From positions 682,001-746,000 of the forward strand of contig JADJYV010000013.1 in assembly GCA_016719575.1 (NCBI GenBank): a DNA stretch of 64,000 nt. The letters are read 5' to 3'. Below the pieces are notes generated by a model. The model worked only from the letters and a program-made list of their open reading frames with translations. It did no database searches and had not been told where the DNA came from. This document shows, one piece after another, positions 35,891-43,054 of this stretch. The position numbers and the translations under genes were made by a program. Origin of the DNA: Pseudobdellovibrionaceae bacterium. Lineage in GTDB: Bacteria; Bdellovibrionota; Bdellovibrionia; Bdellovibrionales; Bdellovibrionaceae. Every line of letters begins with the position of its first letter. Positions within the stretch are counted from its first letter, which is position 1.

Positions 35891-36088
35891 ATGAATACAA
35901 ATTTGGTAAAACTTCAGGCGGATCTAAAAAACTATGGTCTCAATCCCGCAGATTGGAAAGTCCAGGAATTAAAACCGGCGCAGTTCAAAATTGCCAATAG
36001 AAAAGATCGTCAACTTTATTTTGTCGGCAAAACCACGAAGTCCGGATTGCTCCACAAATGGAAACAGATCGATCTTGTCTCTTTTTAG
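35891..36088 (+). CDS. Small protein of unknown function
   Basis: The ribosome site is strong (GAGGAGGGG) and correctly spaced to the ATG. The 65-residue product has no signal or membrane segment. It is basic and contains LKNYGLNPADWKVQELKP and an F-K-I-x-N-R-K-D-R-Q-L-Y-F-V-G strand-like stretch, with the look of a small single domain. No family recognised. It overlaps the end of the convergent gene by four bases. Confidence 0.7.
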   Translation: MNTNLVKLQADLKNYGLNPADWKVQELKPAQFKIANRKDRQLYFVGKTTKSGLLHKWKQIDLVSF

Positions 36089-36753
36089 CGATAGCTTTCG
36101 CAGCGAATTGAAAAGATACTTCGACTCCAGATTTCCTTTTCGCTCAAGGTCGCCATTGCTTTCGGCCCCTCGGAAACGTTCGGATTAGCCCCTTTCAATG
36201 AGGGCTCTCCTGGCAACTCGTTAAAAGTTTTTATACGCAATTCAGCCCAAGCCTCAGAGCCAAAACTCAAATTGTAGACGCTCATCAACTGACAAAATAA
36301 AACCAATTCTGACTCTTGCATCCACCCGACTCGATTCAGCCCCGGGTCGGGTGGACGACTCCCCCAAGCCATTTTTGCCATCAGGATAACACCCTCCTTA
36401 AGGCCTTTTTCCACTTCTGGTATCGAAGCCAAATCATTTCGACACTCTGACGAGTAGTTTGATATACCTCGAGCCATCTTTTTTAAAATACTAAAATACT
36501 CAAAGCAGGAGCCCGCACTATTGCCTAACTGACAACTCTCTTGAGCGCGAACAATAATCGGCGGGAGCTTGTGCTTATCTTTGTCCTTCGACACGGTCTG
36601 AAATACGAGTCCCTTGAGATCCTCTTTAAAGTTCTCCTTTTGAACATCATAAACAGTGTGAGGGGGGTCGTTGAGCATTAGAAAAATCAAAACAACCACG
36701 ATTGCGATGATAGCGAGGACAGGCTTCGGAAGTGACTTAAAAAAATTTTCCAT
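36085..36753 (-). CDS. Membrane-anchored protein of unknown function
   Basis: The 222-residue protein (ATG at 36753) has one N-terminal membrane helix, PVLAIIAIVVVLIFLML at about 10-28, and a soluble remainder outside the membrane. Three or four Cys in the middle (SCQLGNSAGSCFEYF and nearby) could form disulfides. No clear ribosome site and no recognised family. It is the last gene before the tRNA that marks the border of the accessory region. Confidence 0.65.
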   Translation of the reverse strand: MENFFKSLPKPVLAIIAIVVVLIFLMLNDPPHTVYDVQKENFKEDLKGLVFQTVSKDKDKHKLPPIIVRAQESCQLGNSAGSCFEYFSILKKMARGISNYSSECRNDLASIPEVEKGLKEGVILMAKMAWGSRPPDPGLNRVGWMQESELVLFCQLMSVYNLSFGSEAWAELRIKTFNELPGEPSLKGANPNVSEGPKAMATLSEKEIWSRSIFSIRCESYR

Positions 36754-36858
36754 GTTCACAGCTTAATGTGTTCTGATCAAAGCTTCAAATATCCTCTTGC
36801 GTTATGATCGAGGGGTTTGACAAAGTTACTCATAACTATCTATTATCCGGACCTCTGT

Positions 36859-36935
<77 letters not shown>

Positions 36936-37071
36936 TTTTATCTTTCAGATAGATTGCAAAGACCTAAAAAACCCAAAGCCAAATTTCAATTTAGCCCTGT
37001 GGAAATCCTTCCGCGATTAAAATTCCTTTTAGAGTCGAAATATTTTTTCTTCCTTGTCATAAAAATCCAAT

Positions 37072-38026
37072 CTACCCTTTCAGAGCCAGTTCCTTTGCTC
37101 TATTGTCGAGTAATTCGTTGTAGCGTTTTTGTAGCTTAGCAGATAAAAAGCTGCTATTAACGATATCTTTCATTTCAGGGATATGCTTCAAAAGTCGCAA
37201 AAAACTACTATCAATCACTTTTTCTGGAATCTGCAAATTTTTACCTAGTGCAATAAAGTCTTCTCGTTTAATTCTGGCCTTTTTTCCATTTACCGTAAGC
37301 GCCATTTCTTCTTTATCTTCAGCCATGAGTAATCGCGTCGAAAGCAAGTCATAGGCTGGAGACAAAACCATTTCGTTCGCATCATTTCGCATTAGCGAAA
37401 AGTTTTTTAAGTGCATATCTGCGTTGCCAGTTAAAAAGCAAAAAAGATTCAGGTCAAAAAAGGTAACGGCATCCAATCCCGGCTGCGAAGAATATTTGAG
37501 AATGATTTTTCCAGCCTTTTCAGTGGACGTATCGTATTTTGATTCCGCGAGAAGCTCACTCAATTGACAAAAATCTTCTACGGCAATTTTCTTTCCCTTT
37601 TTTGGGCGATCAAAGCGTTTTGTCACGTAGGCAAGTTCACCTGATTTTAATTGAATCAGCCCATGTCTTGCAGTTTCTAAACCCACAAGCTCTGCCATGT
37701 GCATAGTGGCATCTTCCACCACCGACATATCTGGAAATTGGTGGGTGGGTGGTTTTAAAATGAAATTTCCCCACAAATCAACAATCATCAATCGATGGCT
37801 TGGATCATTTTGTTTTTTTTCCATGTGCAATGAAATTTTAGGCTGTACGCCTGTAACACCAAGATGCTGACTAATGGATTTTTTTGCTAACTCTTCAAGA
37901 TCATTAGTGCCGAAATCAACTGCAGGTGGCGTCGCTGTACCAAATAGTTTTTTGCTGCAGGAGTTATGGTAATGACCATCACGGGACCTCTTCCAATGGT
38001 TGATAGCACCCGAGGCAATTGTTCAT
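37072..38026 (-). pseudogene. hipT: HipT-like kinase toxin gene, frameshifted near its start
   Basis: The first codons start at 38026, overlapping the hipS stop (ATGA), and read MNNCLGCYQPLEEVP before a TGA. One base less in the CCC at 37983-37985 restores a continuous frame: EVRDGHYHNSCSKKLFG, then the loop TGVQPKISL and the kinase core. After it come LWGNFILKPPTHQFPD, AYVTKRFDRP, the catalytic NADMHLKNF and metal-binding PAYDLLS. The intact product would have about 317 residues, matching HipT (about 335). HipT/HipA kinases phosphorylate tRNA synthetases. Because the rest is intact, the slip is recent, an error, or bypassed by a downstream TTG at 37830. Confidence 0.8.
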
Positions 38027-38370
38027 TTTACATCCTCGTCATCATGATGATCTTCAACAACACTCACATCACCAATGCAGTCTTTGCATGCCAGCAATAG
38101 AAGTCCCATTCGATCCCGAGGATTCATTTTCCAATTATCGGTGATGATCTTGAGTAACCATCCCTCTGGGATGAGGCCATCAAAAAATGGAATCATTGTT
38201 TTTTGCTCAAATGATTCCTTACGAAGAGGGAGCGTGAGGCTCACCGGCTTTGGGTTTGTAGATTTTAAATAATCCTCATCATAGGTGAAGGAATAAAGCC
38301 CCTCTTTTTGCTCGATGATTCCAGCAAAGATTTTTTCTACATAAACTTTTCCTCGCTTATGGTCTGCCAC
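38023..38370 (-). CDS. hipS: HipS-like protein (HipA N-terminal subdomain)
   Basis: The 115-residue protein matches the N-subdomain 1 of HipA. A G-K-V-Y-V start is followed by AGIIEQKEGLYSFTYDEDYL, SLTLPLR, IPFFDGLIPEGWLL and R-D-R-M-G-L-L-L-L-A-C-K-D-C-I-G-D-V. In tripartite HipBST systems this separate piece is the antitoxin of the HipT kinase, while in HipBA it is fused to the kinase. Start is GTG at 38370, sharing its G with the hipB stop (TAGTG); the stop overlaps the hipT start. The tight overlaps point to one coupled operon. Confidence 0.88.
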   Translation of the reverse strand: MADHKRGKVYVEKIFAGIIEQKEGLYSFTYDEDYLKSTNPKPVSLTLPLRKESFEQKTMIPFFDGLIPEGWLLKIITDNWKMNPRDRMGLLLLACKDCIGDVSVVEDHHDDEDVK

Positions 38371-38579
38371 TATTCAGCCTCTCGCTTAATTGGGATTGGC
38401 CCAACAGTATGACCAAATAATTTTAGAACCTGCTCAACTTTGTCTAAGCGAAGCGTTGGCTTATTGCTTTCAAGTTCGCGAATAAATCTGAGACCAACTC
38501 CAGCCCGTTCAGCTAATTCTGGCTGAGTCAGTTTTGCTTGCTTACGCTTCTTTTTGGTAAATTCTCCTAATTCCTTCAT
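38370..38579 (-). CDS. hipB: HipB-like HTH antitoxin/repressor
   Basis: I start the gene at the ATG at 38579; a longer frame would translate the operator. The 69-residue protein is an Xre-type helix-turn-helix: KLTQPELAERAGVGLRFIRELESNKPTLRLDKVEQVL covers helices 2-5 (written here as a span, about residues 16-50). HipB binds palindromic operators upstream of its own operon and, with HipS and HipT, tunes repression. Three matching palindromes lie just upstream. Confidence 0.88.
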   Translation of the reverse strand: MKELGEFTKKKRKQAKLTQPELAERAGVGLRFIRELESNKPTLRLDKVEQVLKLFGHTVGPIPIKREAE

Positions 38580-38590
38580 ATTTGATATAA

Positions 38591-38685
38591 TACCCGATAG
38601 GGTATAATAGTAAATAGATATGTTGGAAATATACCCAATCGGGTGCATATATTGAATATATTAATAATTTATACCCTAAAGGGTG
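38591..38685. promoter_or_regulatory. Triple palindromic operator of the hipBST operon
   Basis: Three copies of TACCC-N4-GGGTR lie at 38591-38604, 38632-38645 and 38672-38685, spaced 41 and 40 bases start to start (about four helical turns), so on one face of the DNA. Flanks are AT-rich with TATA-like boxes; a possible -10 element TATTAT lies on the minus strand beside the first copy. The layout resembles the multiple HipB operators (TATCC-N8-GGATA) of E. coli hipBA, but with a different core. Confidence 0.85.
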
Positions 38686-38710
38686 TAAATATATGTAGTA
38701 ATTAGGACAA

Positions 38711-38920
38711 ATGGGGTAATTTTGAGCTCAAATTGCCCCATTTATAGGTAGAAAGGCAGGGGTGGAGGCTCTAGAAACACGGGTCCTACCTTTTAAGTAG
38801 GAACCCAAAAACCAATAGGGACAATTCGAGTTGTGCTACTTTTTGCTTCTTGCAGATTTCGATTATGAGTAATAACAATTACTTAGGTCGCGGGCTGTCG
38901 GCCCGACCAATTTTTTTTCG
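38711..38920 (+). ncRNA. Candidate structured RNA with own terminator
   Basis: This gene-free stretch of 210 bases contains a 31-base near-perfect palindrome around GAGCTC (38711-38741), a hairpin GGGTCCTAC/GTAGGAACCC (38781-38806), a weaker ACAA/TTGT hairpin (38821-38834) and a terminator with T8 on the plus strand. It is divergent from hipBST. No coding gene on the plus strand uses this terminator, so a small RNA is a reasonable reading. Other readings: scars of a mobile element. Confidence 0.4.
38886..38918 (+). terminator. Rho-independent terminator without an obvious upstream gene
   Basis: GGTCGCGGGC pairs with GCCCGACC (one bulged base) around TGTCG, followed by AA and T8. The T run is on the plus strand, so the terminated transcript must come from 38.69-38.88 kb. 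Confidence 0.75.
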
Positions 38921-38947
38921 AAAATCCAAAAGCAAATCCCAAAGGCA

Positions 38948-39358
38948 CTACGGTGCTAATGACCAAAGCTTAATGATAGGTTTGCATGTATAATGGCAAC
39001 CGGGATTGCTCTCGCATCTTGAAACCTTACCTTTATATGAAACGGTCGCTTTAATGAGCAACTTGTCTTTGTTCCTTATAAAATCTTGACTGTTACAGAA
39101 CCCAGCATTGACTTCAATTTCGTATGCACGATCAGAAGTTTCCATTAAATCCCACCAAGAATATGAATTTGCTTTAACGTAGCAGATCCCTCTATTTGAG
39201 TTTGAGTTAGCAGACGGTAAAAACTCTGCCACTTCAAGCAAGTGTTCCGAGCTCATAGGGCAGCCTAGTAGGTCACGAGGGTCATATTTGGACTGGCCAA
39301 AAGCATATGAAGATAGCGTCGTAAGTATTGCCATTGCTAAGATTAATAAGAATTTCAT
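38948..39358 (-). CDS. Secreted cysteine-rich protein, unknown function
   Basis: AGGAG lies six bases before the ATG. The 136-residue protein has a signal peptide (MKFLLILAMAILTTLSSYAFG) and a mature part with six Cys, including SRCESNPGCHYTCKP near the C terminus, so a disulfide-stabilised small domain. No family recognised. Confidence 0.75.
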   Translation of the reverse strand: MKFLLILAMAILTTLSSYAFGQSKYDPRDLLGCPMSSEHLLEVAEFLPSANSNSNRGICYVKANSYSWWDLMETSDRAYEIEVNAGFCNSQDFIRNKDKLLIKATVSYKGKVSRCESNPGCHYTCKPIIKLWSLAP

Positions 39359-39479
39359 TTTGTCTCCTCTTTTGGTTTAAACATGCACTACTGATTAGCA
39401 GGGACCATTTTGATTCGAAAGCCTGTTTTACAAATAATCATTACATGATATATATATACTCATTTGGTGAGGTGTCGGA

Positions 39480-40206
39480 GTGGATGTTAAGAAAGTGTGT
39501 AATCAAATTAAACACAAGATTAAAGAAAAAGGATTTACCCAAGAAGAATTTGCTAAAATGATCGGAGTATCTATTCCAACACTGAACCGATGGTTAAGAG
39601 GAGAAGGGCTGCTTTTCAAAGACTTGAATTTATTGCTTGAGAAACTGGGGGTTAAATTATCAGAGCTGGCTATGCTTGCGGAAGGCGATGTTTCAAATAA
39701 GTTCACCTATTCAGCTGAACAAGAGGCCGTATTTGTAAACACAGATGGGCTTCTCGCTTTTTTTTTGATCAACTACTTAATGAAAAGCAGCTTCACATAT
39801 TGCCAAGTCGTTTAAATTAACTGAGAAGTCGGTAAATTTCTATCTTTCAAAGCTCGATAAGTTGAAGCTCATCGAATGGTTGCCCAACAATAAAGTAAAA
39901 CTTTTAGTGGCTGGAGAGCCAAGTTGGATTTTGGGTGGTCCACTATCGCAAAAATTTAGAAAACAAATAATTGATGAACATGTCCATCTTTATCAGAATA
40001 GCCGTGAACAGCTGAAAATTGGAATTTATTCTCTTTCCTCTGACTCATACAGAAAAATAAACGATAAGTATCTGGAGTTCATTGATTCTGTAAGGATGAT
40101 GGAAATTAAAGATTCAAATAATAGTACAGCCAAAAACCTTACAACTGTAATTTTGGGCCATGGACAAAGTGAAATACCTCTCTTGACGAAAATTCCTAAT
40201 CGTTAA
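39480..40206 (+). pseudogene. Xre-type HTH regulator gene with two one-base frameshifts
   Basis: The GTG start at 39480 follows GTGAGG. The first 70 residues are a clear helix-turn-helix (KEKGFTQEEFAKMIGVSIPT, then L-N-R-W-L-R-G-E). The frame is lost at the T9 run 39758-39766. With one more T it continues DQLLNEKQLHILPSRL, is lost again at AAA 39814-39816, and with one more A continues KLTEKSVNFYLSKLDKLKLI to the stop at 40206. The C-terminal two thirds look like a second winged-helix and an effector region, as in a common group of HTH proteins of predatory bacteria. Intact length would be about 242 residues. Confidence 0.75.
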
Positions 40207-40222
40207 TTTTTATTCGCCGGGC

Positions 40223-40342
40223 TTAGAAGCTTCCCTTAGAAACTTCTTTTAAAATCAAAATATCAAGGGCTTGATCAGAGACGATCTTACGAAGTCTTGA
40301 AGTTTCTTGCTCGAGCTCCTTGAACCGCTTTGCTTGGTCGAC
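40223..40342 (-). mobile_element. IS3-family OrfA remnant
   Basis: The minus-strand fragment reads VDQAKRFKELEQETSRLRK followed by I-V-S-D-Q-A-L-D-I-L-I-L-K-E-V and a stop. This is the characteristic leucine-zipper end of the IS3-family OrfA transposase component. The N-terminal HTH and OrfB are absent, and no terminal repeats were found, so it is a dead fragment. Confidence 0.8.
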
Positions 40343-40460
40343 TCACGCTGAGAATCAAACGAGATTTGCTGATCAAAATTGAAATGGAAATTTTCAATTT
40401 TCATAATGCGCCAGCGAAACTACTCGCCATATTTTTTTAATGAAGTGGTTTGGGCACATA

Positions 40461-41135
40461 CTATTTCAACGATGAGACTTGAAACAAATTAGACTCAATT
40501 TTTGTTATAGTTGGGATTATATCGGATAAGTTCAATTGCACTGCCTGCTTAATGTCTTCGACAAAATGCTGTGGCCAGTTTTTCTGAGCTCTTTTCTCTT
40601 CGAGATTGACCAGAAGTGAATCTGCATCTTCTAGAATTTCGAAATACTCTTTCTTTAATTTATTAGCTAGCACTTTTGCGCAGAGAGTATCCTCTGGAGC
40701 TTCCATCTGAGTTTTCATCTTTCCCTCCGGAATGATTTCTATACTTGAATAGCTATTCTCAAGTAAGTATTCCACGACTGAGTCGATATTGTTAAAGCAA
40801 CAAATGAGCATAGGCGTACTTAATAAATTCTTTTCCAGTGCCGTCGTCAAATTTGTAGTTTTATGAACTATTTTTTCGCCACGAGAGACATGTTTACGGA
40901 CAAGCGTTGGAGAGTTGTCGATTCCTAAATCATAGACTTCGGAAATAAGTCGATATGAATTTCCTATTAAATTTCGAATGAGATCTAAGTCATTTGTTAT
41001 AAAGTATTCGACTGGCTGTTTTTCAAGTATTGCCAATGACGTTGTAGAAGCCCGAAAAACATCAATTATAATAGAAATGTCTGGTGTCCGGTCAGGGGGG
41101 CTTATATCGAAGCCATTTCGAATTTTAACATTCAT
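40461..41135 (-). CDS. ComB-like protein (2-phosphosulfolactate phosphatase family)
   Basis: The protein of 224 residues shows family marks: ISIIIDVFRASTTSLAILE near 19-37 (the I-D-V-x-R-A-T-T-T motif), SEVYDLGIDNSPT near 64-77 and KTTNLTTALEKN near 91-102 (T-T-N-G-T in the family). ComB hydrolyses 2-phosphosulfolactate in coenzyme M synthesis in archaea; bacterial homologues often have other or unknown roles. Changes at usually conserved Gly residues make the activity uncertain. No partner genes nearby. Confidence 0.65.
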   Translation of the reverse strand: MNVKIRNGFDISPPDRTPDISIIIDVFRASTTSLAILEKQPVEYFITNDLDLIRNLIGNSYRLISEVYDLGIDNSPTLVRKHVSRGEKIVHKTTNLTTALEKNLLSTPMLICCFNNIDSVVEYLLENSYSSIEIIPEGKMKTQMEAPEDTLCAKVLANKLKKEYFEILEDADSLLVNLEEKRAQKNWPQHFVEDIKQAVQLNLSDIIPTITKIESNLFQVSSLK

Positions 41136-41353
41136 GCAAAGAAATATATCAAGTTTGATGTCTGTCTGTCCAAAACCAAATCTCTATGTCGGTTTTAACA
41201 TCGACTTAAGACTTCAATTTATACGACCAGAGCGTCAAATCAAATAAAACCGCCCCGCGACTAAAAGGCCCGCGCTTTAGGCCGAACTGCCAATTGCCGA
41301 TTTTTGTCACCCTAAAACCCAGGGATAACGATCCCATATTGAAAGGAGGCTCA

Positions 41354-42049
41354 ATTAAAAGAGCCATAATAGTATTATTCGCAAGTCTCACTCTTGCTTC
41401 AGCGCCCACCTGGGCATTCTCGGATGGATCAGGATGGGCTGCTGTCACCTATTTGATTAAACTTGTCGAACAAAGTCTTCGCCATTACCAGCAGCTCCAA
41501 ATGATGATTCAATATTCGAAAGATGCGCAGGCGTATGCGCGAGAAATTAATAGTGGTCTCGATGCCTCGATTCGACTGATGGAATCACTACCGATCAAAG
41601 ACGAAAAAATCCTAGGCCAGCTCCGCACGTTTCAACGATCGCTCCAAGAGATTGAAAAAATCTACGGAGCTATTCCGAAGAGTCCCGACGAACCATTTCA
41701 GCAAGTTAACGACATGGCTGTGGCCGAGAGTCTGAAGATGGTCAACTCCGTTGTCTTACCAGAACACAGAGGGCGTGGCCTTTATTCAAGGTTACTTGAT
41801 ATAGCAATGAAAGAGCTTGTTCCAAAGGGCTTTCAAAGAATTTGGAGCCGGCACAACCAAACCAACAACGCCGTCATTGTTCCAAAACTAAGAAGAGGCT
41901 TTTTGATCCCCGGAACGGAACTCAGTGATATTTTTGGCTCACTGGTAAATCTGACTTTTTTCACAAATAAACTTCGTCGAAAAGTAATGGATTTTAGGTC
42001 AGGGGATTTGCGTCCAGACGATGAACTCAAGAAAGCATTTAGGTTGTAG
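41354..42049 (+). pseudogene. Chimera: TrbJ-like conjugation protein N-terminal part fused to a GNAT acetyltransferase tail
   Basis: Up to about 41743 the frame encodes a signal peptide (KRAIIVLFASLTLASAPTWA) and a helical VirB5/TrbJ-type sequence with YAREINSGLDASIRLMESLP and IEKIYGAIPKSPDEP. From about 41748 it becomes the acetyl-CoA loop and C-terminal half of a GNAT enzyme (VLPEHRGRGLYSRLLDIAM). A GGAGG ribosome site is followed by ATT where ATG is expected (41354), so translation is doubtful; the nearest in-frame start is a TTG at 41294 or 41339. I read it as a recombination scar. Confidence 0.7.
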
Positions 42050-42057
42050 GAGATTTT

Positions 42058-42570
42058 ATGTCAGATACATGCACCTTCTGCAAAATCCTTCGCTCTGAAT
42101 TGCCAGCAAGTTTTGTTTATCAAGACAACGACATCTCGGCATTTTTAGATATTCATCCAATCAATCGTGGTCACACTTTGATTGTTCCCAACGTACACTT
42201 TGAATTTTTTGATCAAATCCCCTCTCAAGTTTTCGCAAAAATGACAAACACTGCTCAAGAAATTCAAAGGGCTTTTGCCAAAGCCGGAATAATAGCAGAA
42301 GGCTCAAATGTTTTTTTATCCAATGGTGAAATAGCAGGGCAAGAAGTTCCCCATGCTCACCTCCATATTACTCCACGATATAGAGGTGATGGACACAGAA
42401 TGGTTTTTTCAGGCACTGATCCCGATCCTGTAGCAAGACTTGAGCTAAATCAAATTTCAAAAAGTATTTCGTCAGCATTGAAACAAATGGATTGGATGCC
42501 TCCTAGATTGGAAGGGGCTAGGGTTCTCCTCAGACCCATTGTAGAGTTGACAGCAACCAATGACTCTTGA
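42058..42570 (+). CDS. HIT-family nucleotide hydrolase
   Basis: The 170-residue protein has the histidine triad PHAHLHITPRY near 98-108. It opens with C-T-F-C-K-I-L-R-S-E-L-P-A-S and D-I-H-P-I-N-R-G-H-T-L-I-V-P, both typical of Hint/HIT proteins, which cleave nucleotide phosphoramidates or dinucleoside polyphosphates. The last 25 residues (PRLEGARVLLRPI and on) are not HIT sequence; they look like the opening of a RimJ/RimL-type acetyltransferase, suggesting that the gene end was altered by recombination. Start is behind TAGGAG. Confidence 0.9.
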   Translation: MSDTCTFCKILRSELPASFVYQDNDISAFLDIHPINRGHTLIVPNVHFEFFDQIPSQVFAKMTNTAQEIQRAFAKAGIIAEGSNVFLSNGEIAGQEVPHAHLHITPRYRGDGHRMVFSGTDPDPVARLELNQISKSISSALKQMDWMPPRLEGARVLLRPIVELTATNDS

Positions 42571-42656
42571 TGCAACTTCCAAAACTCACGGTACTCGGGA
42601 TTCCTCCTGAGAAACTCCCATGGGTAATGTTGCTTTAGATTTCCAGTAAGCGGCAT
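42450..42656 (-). CDS. Possible truncated regulator with a W-E-F-L-R-R-N-P-E-Y-R motif
   Basis: An ATG at 42656 has a good ribosome site (GAGGA, seven bases upstream). The first 32 residues contain YPWEFLRRNPEYREFW, a motif found at the N terminus of small regulatory proteins in proteobacterial conjugative elements. The rest of the 68-codon frame is antisense to the HIT gene end and probably not meaningful, so only the N terminus seems preserved. Confidence 0.4.
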   Translation of the reverse strand: MPLTGNLKQHYPWEFLRRNPEYREFWKLHQESLVAVNSTMGLRRTLAPSNLGGIQSICFNADEILFEI

Positions 42657-42748
42657 TTAATATCCTCAACCGCAAGTGGTCATCCCCAATTTGTAATAAA
42701 TTGTCATTAACAATCGTGAATTCTCATGGAGCGATTACCGTTGGAGGA

Positions 42749-43054
42749 TCACTGAATACGTGATGCTGGCTTATTTTGCGTAATACTAACGAAGCGGGAG
42801 TTCTTTTTTAGTTCAGAGATGATGGCATTCACGGGCTTCTTACCAAGGTAACGACCACCGAAGAACCGCTTTTTGTGTGAATCCGCGCGATCGCATTCAA
42901 CCTCTACCTTGTGATTTGAGAGTTCGTTTTTGGCCGTTTCGCATGTCACTTGTTTTTTGAATTCAAAAAGAAGGGAGTTCTCGTCGCCAGCGCCAGCAAA
43001 TGCTGAAAGACTAAGGCCAACTGTGAAGAGAGCTAAAATAAATTTAGTTTTCAT
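42749..43054 (-). CDS. Small secreted protein, possible I9-type protease inhibitor/propeptide
   Basis: The 101-residue protein starts with a signal peptide (MKTKFILALFTVGLSLSAFA). The mature 80 residues end with NAIISELKKNSRFVSITQNK, which resembles the end of subtilisin propeptides and I9 inhibitors, where a helix leads to a strand (V-x-x-V-E-x-D) placed in the protease active site. Its start overlaps the end of the S8 protease gene by 11 bases, so both are made together. Role as a separate inhibitor or folding helper of that protease is inference. Confidence 0.65.
   Translation of the reverse strand: MKTKFILALFTVGLSLSAFAGAGDENSLLFEFKKQVTCETAKNELSNHKVEVECDRADSHKKRFFGGRYLGKKPVNAIISELKKNSRFVSITQNKPASRIQ

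Noticed and set aside
37984..38026. Programmed +1 frameshift at CCG-TGA in hipT, as in prfB
   Set aside because: A tRNA on CCG cannot re-pair well after a +1 shift and there is no internal Shine-Dalgarno at the right distance; a simple extra C is more likely.
38591..38685. Three TACCC-GGGT repeats as a tiny CRISPR
   Set aside because: The repeat core is only 14 bases, palindromic and in a toxin-antitoxin promoter; operator function explains it better, and no cas genes are present.
38711..38920. Structured stretch as a retron RNA
   Set aside because: No reverse transcriptase gene is in the neighbourhood or elsewhere in the window.
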